From NCBI GenBank assembly GCA_028673005.1, contig CM054114.1, positions 16,493,516 to 16,557,515 of the forward strand: DNA of 64,000 nucleotides, in the 5' to 3' direction. A program made the position numbers and the translations under genes. Origin of the DNA: Tanypteryx hageni (taxonomy: Eukaryota > Arthropoda > Insecta > Odonata > Petaluridae). Under the pieces are notes generated by a model. The model saw nothing but the letters and a program-made list of their open reading frames with translations. It was not told the DNA's origin and did no database searches. This document shows, piece after piece, positions 54,753-64,000 of this stretch. The number at the start of each line of letters is the position of its first letter. The stretch's first letter is position 1.

Positions 54753-56987
54753 TTAAAAACGGCAATAGTAAGAGTTAAAATAACTGTTGAATATTTTTGG
54801 GAATTTTATTGGTTGACAGAACTTAAATAGCCATCCATAAGGATGTAGAAAGCTTATTTTAACCTTATCTGTATCTTCATTCACATTCAAAACACATCCT
54901 AGACACCAGTGACCATCATACATGCATGCAACAAACCCTGTTGTATCAGTGAGCTCTGGTTCATGTTGCTTTTTCGTCAGTGATTCCTCTTTTACTTCAT
55001 GAGAATTTGAAAAGACTTTCACTTTAAAGGTACTATGGCTATCTGGCATAACACAGTGTAGCTTTTGTGTACCTGCAATTGTGCGAATGTTTTCAAAACG
55101 CTTTTGAAGGAGGGAATCCTCTTCATCATATTCCATATTAGTGTGATAATGAAAGTGACACAGTGTAATGTTTTTTGAACACCATTCAAATAATTGTCTT
55201 GGTGTCATGATCTGCAAGTTGTATGAACACTGCAAACTAGCACGGGCAGCAAGTCTCTTGACAGTACCTGCTATACCATCACATGGTCCTTTGCCGTGTG
55301 ATGTGGCGAAGAAATACCACTCTGCTGAGACATTGAAATCTGTATGATGGTAACATAGGTTAACAAAATTCTTCCGGTTTTTACATTGCACTGCAGAGCC
55401 ATCAGAAATGTAATAAATATGCTTAGGTGTTCTATTAAAATTGGACGTCAGAAACTTTATTAAATGGCTTTGGAAAAGATGCACACTGACAGTATCATGC
55501 CGAAGGCATTCTGATATTATAACAAAAGAAATGTGATCTATTGCAAAGGTTTCAGGATTTCTGTAATAAGCTACAAAGGGATGAATTGTGGCTTGTGCAT
55601 TGTTCCAATGGAACCCCTGCACCTCATCCTGAAGAACAAATGCATAATTCTCTGCAAAATCACATATGATAATGTATTCATTGTCAAAAAGCTTCTTTTT
55701 CAATTCTGTTAAAAAGTGAGACTGCTGAGCTGCTATGAAAGAATGCGGCAAGAGATTTTGTAATTTTTTCTCGAAGATTTCCAAAAATTCTTGTACAGAA
55801 GTGATAACTGTTTGGAGTGTAGTTCTATCTGTAGATGACCATATTTTGCATGTTATTTCATCAATTTCATTTACATAAAAGAGATTAGCTAAGCGTTCTG
55901 TTAAATGAGATGTACCAGGGCAGCTCTCACAGGATGACAGGTAACACATTGGCTGTGGAGGATTACAAATTATTTGAGAAAGACAGTCTTTGTAACTGTT
56001 AAGTGGAAAGTCTTCATCACATGTCAACTCTTTTAACCTAGAACCTTCCAACATTAGTTTAACATTTTGATATATACTGCAAATACACACACTATGGGTA
56101 CCACTTGCACCAGCCAGAACACAGTTCTTGGGACGCAATTCACAAAACTTTCATAGTCCTATTTCCAGCTCTGGATTCTTATCTTTAAATGATTTATACA
56201 CCTCTTTAAGATTTCCTAAAACCAAACATTTCTGTTTATGAGCCCTGGTTCCATTTTCCTTCATAGAAACAAAATTCTTCTTCCCAGGCAAACAGCGGCT
56301 TATGTCATCACTGTTATAGAAAGCTCTCACATGGGTCACGATATTCTCACTCAGAATTCATCCAGGTCTAGGATTACGGGTTGCTAATGTACCACATTCC
56401 TTTACTAATTGTTTTGCTTTTCTCACTAAATAGTTTGAAGCTCCAAATTCATTTTCAATCCGTCGAATGCTCCAGCTTTCCGGCAGAACTGACAGTATTT
56501 GAATCTTTTCACTATTTGTGAGACTACTTTGATATTTATCTCTTAGTTGGCTTATAATTTCAGATTCTTGATTTTTCCCACATAAAGCCATATCTTCTGT
56601 TTTCGGACTGGATACTTAAGTATTTTTCAGTACCTCAGTAACTTTATCAAACTTTTTCTTAGGGTATTGTTTTTCTTGCAATCTCTTCTTTTTAACTGGT
56701 GACTCACCAAGTGATGTATGATTCTCATTTAATGCATGTAAAGCTACATGTGGGGCTACTAATGTGTCGGAGTAATCTCCTGAAGTCAGTGAACTAGATG
56801 ACTGTAGTTCTGTACTCCCAATATCTTTGGATGAACTTGGAGCTGAGAAATGTGTTGATGGCTCTTGAATCTCTGATAGTTTTTCCTACATCTGCCACAT
56901 TTTTTTGCCCTGTATTTATACCACTGATCTTCTTAACCATCCACATTTGCACTTTTCATAGATCTTTCTTACATCATTCGTGTCCAT
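54753..56987 (-). pseudogene. Decayed gene of an uncharacterised TE-like family
   Basis: One frame runs from 56618 down to 54753, broken only by TAA (56618-56616) and two TGA codons (56357-56355, 56150-56148). The ATG at 56987 is in the same frame but is separated by further stops or shifts. The N-terminus shows CKCGW and, in another frame, KKCGRCRK, a likely zinc module. SEKIQILSVLPESWSIRR and FGASNYLVRKAKQLVKE follow, then a PGKKNFVS block, RPKNCVLAGASGTHSVC, CDFAENYAFVLQDEVQGFHW, ISDGSAVQCKNRKNFVNL and ATSHGKGPCDGIAGTVKRLA. These blocks match insect and cnidarian proteins I remember only as uncharacterised. Conserved acidic residues in CDFAEN, SDG and PCDG could be a DDE-type triad (inference). 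Few lesions suggest recent death. Confidence 0.65.
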
Positions 56988-57034
56988 CTTCCTTAAAGCC
57001 TATGGCACAAATGTTGTAATTACTGAGTAATCAT

Positions 57035-57165
57035 GTAGACCAACTAACCAATAACATATGTTCTTATTACCACCTATCACAGTAAGCTGTAAATGTCAGC
57101 TAGCCAATAACATACATTGTTATTATGACCAATCACAGTACAAGTTATGAAGGCCAGTCTAGGAA
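57035..57165 (-). promoter_or_regulatory. Repeated CCAAT-type boxes upstream of the decayed gene
   Basis: Two related units, AACCAATAACATATGTTCTTATTA and AGCCAATAACATACATTGTTATTA in outline, plus a third CCAAT at about 57132, lie within 150 bases upstream of the ATG at 56987. CCAAT boxes work in either orientation. Promoter function is inferred from position only. Confidence 0.3.
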
Positions 57166-57574
57166 TTCAAGTATTCATCACTCACTACCAGTCAGTGTAT
57201 AATTAACCACCAGTGAGATAATACTATTTGTTAACTGTATGTTGCCAAAGCTTGGATCAGATAATATTAGATATTGTCAGTTTCTGTGATAAATATACAT
57301 GAGATAATATTTAAATGTGTTAATGAGAAAACAGTTACTCAGAAGATGGATTTTGAGAAAGTGCTTTATTGCTGTAATCCTTTTAAAGTGAACCACATTA
57401 TGATCTAAATTTGCCTCTGGTATTGGCAGAGTGGCCTTAATTAATGTTCAGAAAAGAGTAAAATAGTAATGTACTTCATTTGTGTCATAAATTCCATTAT
57501 TGTAAACATCTGAAGATGTGCTTTCTATGAAAAATCAAGATGTTTACGTGAAACAATTTACAATATGTCATAAC
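57166..57574. other. No recognisable gene
   Basis: Spacer between the decayed gene and the hAT element; AT-rich, nothing supported. Confidence 0.5.
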
Positions 57575-57932
57575 TAGACTGCGGATTTTTAGGTTCTAAA
57601 AATTAAGTTTTAGGCGACTAAAATAGCCACTTTAAGTAGCTTAATTAGGCTTTATAAAACGTAAAATAGGCTCTAAAAACTACTTCCAAAAATTACCAGT
57701 CAACGAAACATTATTGATTTGTGTTTTCAAAAAACAAAAATATTTTACTACTATGCATTGAAACTTATTCTTATGGTTAATTTACCATGCGTTACAGAGA
57801 AAATAATATCTACATTACATATAGTAATACTGACTGAAAACACTATTCAAGTATATATTTAAGTACTATGCAGAGTGTTTGACAAACTGTTTCATTCGGA
57901 ATTCCCATAATGAATTTGTCACCTCTTTGCGT

Positions 57933-59374
57933 TTATTCCACATATTTCCCGTAGTTGGCCTCACAGTAAATGACAAGCACCTTTTCTAAGTTTTCTAGCA
58001 CAAAACTATGGCATTTGTCAGTTAATATCATCTTGTAAGCAAAAAAAGAACGTTCGACATCAACTGATGTGACGGGGGCAAACTACAACTTAGGTGCATG
58101 TTGAAATGAAATTTTGCCCACAACTTCACTGGATTTTCCTGCCAGTATATCTGCTGCTGTATATAGGCTCTGCAGACCTGAGTTCTTTTGTAGCACTTTT
58201 TCTAGTTTGGCTCTTACTTTTCCCCACTTCACCTGGCGCTTCCTTGATTTTTTGTTTCACTTCATTCAGCAAAGCAGTATTTTCGTAGATGGTTTTTTCT
58301 GAGCCCTCCAATTCAGCCATAATCCACACAAGGCATGTATAGTGGGATCTAATATACACCAAATCCTTGGGACTGGAGGGATCATCCAGCAACATTTTCG
58401 CCGAAGTGACACAGGCAGTATCCTCGGCTAGATTTGCCACAACTTCCTTGACATGAAGGATATGCTCACTGTAAAATTCAGCTGCTTTCAGCCATGTACC
58501 CCAGCGGGTGAGCACAGGCTCAGGTAGCAGAGGGACATCGGGCAGTTTTTCTCGAAAAGCCTGTATTCTTGTTGGTGCCTTGACGAAGACCTTCTTCACG
58601 GTGGAGATCAATTTGTTCACCTTGGGGAATTCCAGTCTTATTTGCTCTGCTACGCGGTTCAAACCATGGGCAAGGCATGTCACATGCACAAGGGAGGGAT
58701 AGAACACCTTGAGCAACTGCATGGCAGCAACCATGTACGAAGCGGCGTCTGTGTATAGGAGCAGCACTTTCTCTTCGTCTAGATTTTTGGGATACAGCAC
58801 TTTCAGTCCGTTGTTCACGAAGTGTGCTATTGTTTCCTGGTTTGTTTTGGCAAGTTGCTTCGTGCAGATGAGGTAGGGTCTGGATGGCGCATCTGGGTCC
58901 AATTTCCCAACAACCAAGTTGGCCATGTATCTGCCAAGAGCATCAGTGGTTTCATCGACCGATATCCAAATATGTGAATCTCCAATGTCCTCCCGTATCC
59001 TGCGCATTGCGTCATCGTACGTGGGTTGCACGTAATTCTTGCGTAGCGTTGACTCGGAAGGTACCGACTGATGGCAGTATCGTTCTAGGAACTCTACAGC
59101 TACGAAGGTCCGCAGCTGGATTGCTGGACATTTTGAATAACCACTTCTATAGTTACCATAAAATGGCTCGTATAAACAAAAGATGTGGATGGTTTTTGCC
59201 TCAAAGATGACAAGCAATTCACGGCCAATAATTCGTTGCAAGCCAGCATTATAATGTACTTACCTCCTTGTTGCATGCTTGACAGAAGATAATTTTTCCA
59301 TCCGTTGTGAAGTACGGGAACTCTTGTAACCACTGACGTATTAAATAAGCTTTCGAACTTGATACTTTAGGCAT
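57933..59374 (-). pseudogene. CGGBP1-like hAT transposase, frameshifted
   Basis: Exon 1 (59374-59264) starts MPKVSSSKAYLIRQWLQEFP and ends in the first half of a zinc finger (IIFCQACNKE) at a consensus donor GAG|GTAAGT. A phase-0 acceptor (AATCCAG, exon from 59115) leads to LRTFVAVEFLERYC, PSESTLRKNYV, WISVDETTDALGRYMANLVV, LLYTDAASYMV, HVTCLAHGLNRVAEQIRLEF, STVKKVFVKAPTRIQAFRE and PVLTRWGTWLKAAEFYSEHI. This is the CGGBP1-like hAT order. The main frame stops at 58126. A frameshift and a TAG precede the dimerisation block APVTSVDVERSFFAYKMILT, ENLEKVLVIYC, which ends at 57933. Joining the two exons removes the finger's second half, so a middle exon may be lost. Confidence 0.75.
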
Positions 59375-59439
59375 TGCACTTTCACAATTTTCACGTTCAC
59401 ACTTCTCACCTTTACCCTCTGCAGTCTGGAGATGGACTG

Positions 59440-59566
59440 CGGGGTTATTCTCGTTTTCCCGTGTCGCACGATATGACAATGTAACAAAGAGAAATAAACG
59501 CAACATCAGATTAAAGGCATTGTTACATTGTCGTATCACGCGACACTGGGAAACAGAATAACCCCG
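59440..59566. repeat. Foldback with 46-bp arms in the hAT 5' region
   Basis: Left arm CGGGGTTATTCTCG...GACAATGTAACA (59440-59486) and right arm TGTTACATTGTCG...AGAATAACCCCG (59521-59566) are near-perfect inverse copies around a 34-base spacer. It may be a small MITE nested in the hAT or a regulatory hairpin upstream of its gene. Confidence 0.7.
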
Positions 59567-59905
59567 CCGAACGCGAGACAGGTCCGAGCTGCTGTTCGCC
59601 ACTTGATCGTGACCGTGGTGTGAAGGACATTTCCAACCCATGACTGAACATTGTACAGTCAGTTTAGAAAATATGAATAATACCAAAATCTGCTTTTATA
59701 GTCGATTATTTTAGAAAATTAGCCCTTTTTAGGCTTTTTTTGCATGAAAATACAAAAATAAGCATTAACGTCGAAATAGGCATTTTTAGGCACTATAAAA
59801 TATACGTTTTCGGGGTTAATTATTCATGAAACGTATATATACAATTGTATATTGAGATATCTACTCAGGAAAAAAATAGGTTTTTACCTAAAGATCCGCG
59901 GTCTA

Positions 59906-60304
59906 GCGATAATACATAATTGCGACATCTTATCTGCCACCTTAGTTTGTTGTCCAACTACGGTGGTAATAAAAAAGATTTCTAGATCGTTATTTTTTCA
60001 TGTTATCTCTTACACAATGTAGAATTTACAAATAGATGGAGAGACAGATTATCATAAAACTTTTACAGAAATTATGTTCTACTTAGGGTAGAAAGATGAC
60101 AAGAGGTCAGTAGAAATGGACGAACATAAAGAAACATTTGAAAATATTGAATAAAGGTTATGGAAACAAAAATAATATAATAATATATTTACTATAGTAT
60201 AAATTGAGATTATAATGAATATAATCACTACATTTTCAGGTCACTCTAATGTAAAGAAGAATAATTCTAAAATGCTTGTTAGCAAATGTTGCCTCTGGAC
60301 AGAT
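59906..60304. other. No recognisable gene
   Basis: AT-rich spacer between the hAT element and block A copy 2. Confidence 0.5.
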
Positions 60305-60758
60305 ATGGGTTAAAACACCCCCAACTAAATTGGCTTCGTTAATAATTTTAATAAAAATTGCGGAAAAATAAAAAGATGGGCCTATTATTAGTAGAACCGT
60401 TTTTTTAACAGTGATAGTCGCAAAACGTGAAACGACGGCAAGACTAATGGGGTGGATGATCGCCCCCGTCATCCCCCGTGGATCCGCCAATAACTGCTGC
60501 TCTTCTTATGTTACGCGTTATTCATTATTTGAAAAAGTGTCTCTTCTTGTGAAAAAGGGTGCCGACGTCTGTCCTAGGCGGCCGCCTAGATCGCCTGGCC
60601 CTATATTCGCCCCTGCCCGTCAGAATTATTATATCGGATCTAATACGGTTTTTTATATCTACTATTTCATTCAATCATTATCTATAATATACTGCCTTGG
60701 TTTTCGCCATGCCGTCTGCCCCTCTGTCTGTCTGTTCGCTGTCCTACAGCCCAAACGC

Positions 60759-60763
<5 letters not shown>

Positions 60764-60815
<52 letters not shown>

Positions 60816-60840
60816 ACATACATATATATATATATATGTA
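60764..60840. repeat. (TA)n microsatellite
   Basis: About 24 TA units followed by CACACATACATATATATATATATATG-like sequence, at the point where A1 carries its 2.8-kb segment. The long Ile/Tyr frame running through it is meaningless. Confidence 0.9.
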
Positions 60841-60861
60841 TATAGGGTATTTTTGTTATGA

Positions 60862-61047
60862 CTAAAGAAATTTACGATGGTTTACCAGGAGAGCTTTAAT
60901 GGCTGACTTTTTCAGGAAGAAGACTTTATTGGCATATCTATCATGACCCCAAATGATTATTCCATACGACAAATAAGAATGAATCTTGGCATAATATAAC
61001 AATTTTAACATTTCAATATTGACAGTTTTGAATAATCTATTTAGCAT
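60862..61047 (-). pseudogene. Non-LTR RT fragment, A2 copy
   Basis: Counterpart of 3356-3541, with HSYLSYGIIIWGHDRYANKV closer to the family pattern. About 60 residues remain. Confidence 0.6.
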
Positions 61048-61189
61048 AAAATTTACAGTAGATAATTTTTACTTTCTCCAATGACAGTGCTTGAATGAAA
61101 GTTGGCAACGCTGGTCACCAAGGCCCACGTGTCTCCCCACCCCCAGCAGCTAACCAGTGGCCCTCAGCAATATACAGTGGGGCTGCTTT

Positions 61190-61494
61190 ATTAACAGATT
61201 CTCTATTTAAGGAGCTGAATAAGGTAAAATTATCAATCAAACATATTAGAGAACAACATTACAATGATAATGAATCAAACATGTGGGCGAGTAAATCAGG
61301 ATACGAAAAATAAACCCCAGAGGATTTTTATTCCCAGCACAGCTCATTCATTAAATTTAGTTGTGAATGCCTGGGCTAAAATATAGTACAAAGTAATAGG
61401 TTGCTATTCTGTTGGGAAGGAATTATATAATTTCTTCTCTGATTCTACAAAATCGTGCAATGTGATGAAAAAGTACAATATGATTCTGAAATGA
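61190..61494 (+). pseudogene. ZMYM1-like hAT fragment, A2 copy
   Basis: Counterpart of 3690-3993: LFKELNKVKLSIKHIREQ, YNDNESNMW, frameshift, IPSTAHSLNLVVNAWA, stop, YNFFSDSTKSCNV. The shared frameshift and stops show it was dead before block A duplicated. Confidence 0.65.
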
Positions 61495-62058
61495 CATTAA
61501 AATGCAATAACAAATAGTTGCAGAGAAATGATGCTATGAAATAGTCAAGTAGTGGAGATGAAATTTCTTAATTATGAATGAAATGTGTGTGTGTAGTTTT
61601 GGCTAATCAACCTCTTCTTGGATTTATATAGCCATAGCTCTTTCCACACTGAAAACACTCACAGAGAAGGAGAGAATCCCAGTGCAGGCTTCTCAAACCA
61701 CACAAACACGAGGCCGGACGACCTAGGAAAAAATCCTACTTTCGCAGGATTCAGGCCCGCTGTGTTTTCTTTGGGGAATCATATTTCAAGTACTTTACTA
61801 CCAATTTTGAAAATGTTCATTTTATTTTGTAATGGCCTTTTGGCTGTGAATTAATAAATAATAATAAATCTTTTATTGCAGGTTCAGAATGTCTCAATTA
61901 ATTTTATAACAAAAATTTCATTGTTGAGGAGCAACAGCTAAGATATTATGATGAATTCTCCTCAAATAGAAGGGTAAAGGGGTAATCCATCACTGAAATA
62001 TTAAACATTCACGATGTACAGGGATGCTTGAACTCGAGGGAATTTCAATCTCATACCT

Positions 62059-62757
62059 GAATGAATAATGCTAAGACCACAGAGGCCAACACGTTGTCTT
62101 TCAACTGGATATCCAGGAGAATTGCAAGTCAACTTTTGAGAACCTGCTCTAAATATGATTTCAAAGAATCTCCAAGCAGCCCAAGTGTTAGTGTTGCTGC
62201 TATGCTTGAACAAGCCTCGCTAAATTTACTTATATCATTTTGTTAAAAACTTAAAATTTAGTTTTTGGTAGCATACAGTGCAGTCATTACCTAAGTTCTA
62301 GCCACCTATGGTTCAGAAACATCTAGTGTGAAATGCCTCCATAGCATTTCGTCTTTTTAATAATATAATCGTTTTAGCATTCAGTGGTTTTTTATTGTAT
62401 GGTTTTACAATTCTTTTCAGGTCTGAATAATTTGGATATTGTAACAGTGTTGCCTTTCCAAAACTTTAAACATCTGTAGAATCGGAAAGAAAAATCTGTA
62501 GAATTATCTGTTAAAGGAATATTTATGGTCAAAATTCCATTTTAAATATGTAAATTTAGGAAAAACTAAACACGGTTATTTTACTCGATTTACTAAAGAA
62601 ATAAATGTTTTTTATGATAATAATTATTTATTAATGAAAAATGAAATACCTCTGTTAGGAATATATAATGCAACTAGGTATGGCAATAACACAAAATTGC
62701 TCAACCCTAAATGAAAAATATGTAAATCGATAAAATATTTTTATGAATACATAAACG
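62059..62757. other. Segment present only in A copy 2
   Basis: In A1 the flanks (CATACCT and ATATTTTATTTTCC) are almost adjacent near 4558. No inverted repeats or clear duplication were seen. Short frames on both strands (62061-62246 and 62001-62213) overlap and are unassigned. It may be an insertion here or a deletion in A1. Confidence 0.7.
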
Positions 62758-62806
62758 AAATATTTTATTTTCCTCTAAACTACTACTATGTGATTTAGGA
62801 CTAAAC

Positions 62807-63331
62807 TTAACATTTATATTTCTCTCCTGCCTTGTTCGCTCTCTTCAACAGCGACTTTCTTGCATTAAAATTATAATTCATTATGAATTGTTTTGTTAAT
62901 ATTAAACCTGCAGAGGTTTCCATTGATAGTCTGTTTCTTGTTTTATCTTTCATTGTGTTAATTGCTGAGAAAACGCACTTGCAGCACGATAGTAAGGCCA
63001 ATATAATAACATTTGCATAAATTTAAATTGCTTAGGAAAAATTTCTTCATTGTCCATTTGCTTTATTTCCACTACTTTACTATTCTTAAGGTCTCATACT
63101 GTAATTTACTTCTAAACTCTTTAACATGCTTCCTTGCTGTCTCCATTCACTATCAGTCATTTGAACTTCTTGAGAAGGCAAATGTTCAAAAGTTAAAATA
63201 AGATTAATTAGGGAAGGTACTTGTTTTTTAAACACCTCTTTAGAACAGCATTTGTAGGGATTTTGAAGCCACTGATTCAAATTAAAAACTTTTTTGAAAA
63301 TTTGGGAAGCACTCACAATTAGAAACTCCAA
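62807..63331 (-). pseudogene. hAT transposase C-terminal remnant, A2 copy
   Basis: CVFSAINTMKDKTRNRLSME then TSAGLILTKQFI is the dimerisation block. Upstream, SQIFKKVFNLNQWLQNPY and QEVQMTDSEWRQQGSMLK (63086-63331) continue the protein in another frame. It is better preserved than the A1 copy. Confidence 0.6.
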
Positions 63332-63434
63332 AGAGCTATTTAGAAAGTTTCTATTTTCTCCAAGGTCAATATTAGTTGAATTTCTAAGCTCAATTTAACT
63401 TTTATTCCAAGATATAATTCCTCCATTGGCTTAA

Positions 63435-64000
63435 TATTATCATCATCTCTATGTCTAATACCTTTTAAGGGATTATTTTGAGGTAATCTTATTTCATATA
63501 AAAAAGCAAATATTTCAAAAAATCTGATGTGGCAACCACATTACTTTCTCCATGACTAAAATTTCTAAAAATTCCTAACAGGTTAAATGATAATGAATTT
63601 TTTTAGGAACTGCGAGAAATTTTTAATGCTTCACAATGAACACAAAAAGATTGATACAATAGCATTCTGATACTGGATATAACCAGGAATCTCCAACAAT
63701 GAAGAAAATTAAAAGGAGAGTTAGTAAGACATAACTAGCATCAATTGTTAGCAATGATCACCAGTAGGTGGTGTGGTTGTGGCAGCTAAAACATATAGTT
63801 TTTAAAAATGTTTCAAATAAATGTTTTAGAATATTCAATATCCTGCAACATTCATATAGCCGTACATATACCCATAGATATAAAATTTACAAATATATGA
63901 CAGTTTATATTTATCAAAGCTTTCACTCTGTAAAACCTAATACAACAATGCATTTAATATTGCACTTCACATACACATAATATTTAAAAGATGAAAGTTA
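63435..64000. other. No recognisable gene
   Basis: Sequence beyond the A1/A2 homology. It may hold further upstream parts of the minus-strand hAT remnant, but no motif is clear. Confidence 0.4.

Larger units (their letters stand above)
57575..59905 (-). mobile_element. hAT-like DNA transposon (CGGBP1-like) with TIRs
   Basis: TAGACTGCGGATTTTTAGGT (57575-57594) and ACCTAAAGATCCGCGGTCTA (59886-59905) are inverted repeats matching at 18 of 20 bases. GTCATAAC and GCGATAAT outside them match at 5 of 8 positions, compatible with a decayed 8-bp hAT target duplication. TAGGC recurs near both ends (57611, 57646, 57667; 59730, 59777, 59787), like subterminal transposase-binding sites. The element carries one transposase gene on the minus strand and an internal foldback. 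Confidence 0.75.
60305..63434 (+). repeat. Duplicated block A, copy 2
   Basis: Direct copy of 1-5235 without the 2.8-kb segment and with a 0.7-kb segment (62059-62757) absent from copy 1. It is more diverged from A1 than B1 is from B2. Confidence 0.9.

Noticed and set aside
54753..56591. Recoding or readthrough of the two in-frame TGA codons
   Set aside because: No hairpin typical of selenocysteine recoding was evident, and a TAA plus further N-terminal lesions point to ordinary decay.
58508..59210. Plus-strand ORFs opposite the hAT gene
   Set aside because: Antisense shadows of the transposase frame.
60411..60845. 144-codon plus-strand ORF
   Set aside because: More than a quarter of it is the TA microsatellite and it lacks a normal start.
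1..64000. CRISPR array, prophage or bacterial operon
   Set aside because: No regularly spaced short repeats, no ribosome-binding-site-led gene clusters; splice signals and LINE/hAT elements are eukaryotic.

Overview
The window is AT-rich eukaryotic DNA, most likely from an insect. Spliced coding exons, GT-AG introns, poly(A) signals and the mix of transposon families (RTE/CFDP2-like LINE, CGGBP1-like and ZMYM-like hATs, PIF/Harbinger, Penelope-like remnants) all point that way. The species cannot be named from the sequence. There are no operons, no rRNA genes, no convincing tRNA gene and no CRISPR array. Most long open frames are transposon proteins or chance ORFs.

The architecture is a nested set of direct duplications, A1 - B1 - U1 - B2 - U2 - A2. 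Block A is at 1-5235 and again at 60305-63434. Block B is at 5244-26003 and again at 29756-42733. A 1.66-kb sub-block, C, is at 8367-10030 and 32881-34544, with an extra copy at 42498-44158 and a truncated one at 25757-26003. The B copies look almost identical by eye. The A copies differ more, so A is probably the older duplication. B1 holds about 7 kb (13565-20536) that B2 lacks.

Block A is transposon debris: a non-LTR RT scrap and two different broken hAT transposases. Block B contains a two-exon THAP zinc-finger gene (minus strand), a small secreted cysteine-containing protein, a decayed hAT, foldback sequences with hammerhead-like cores and, in B1 only, an intact RTE-type LINE. The LINE is bounded by 10-bp target-site duplications and begins with a tRNA-Glu-like sequence. 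The second B copy carries an intact THAP gene but a frameshifted secreted-protein gene. The extra C copy carries a THAP gene whose second exon is fused to foreign sequence and has lost a zinc ligand.

The unique region U2 holds the best host-gene candidate: at least four exons spliced in compatible phases between about 46823 and 54114. Its product is an alanine/glutamate-rich helical segment followed by a Ser/Tyr-rich tail. Its introns are packed with mobile elements: a Penelope-like RT fragment, a broken HARBI1 transposase beside a MADF exon, a hammerhead-like foldback, and a 0.93-kb MITE built from iterated palindromes. Beyond it lie a 2.2-kb decayed gene of an uncharacterised TE-like family, in one largely continuous frame with nonsense codons, and a 2.33-kb hAT element with visible terminal inverted repeats.

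The observations most worth following are the LINE with its tRNA-like head, the group of hammerhead-like foldbacks, the palindrome-rich MITE and the THAP gene family spread by the duplications.
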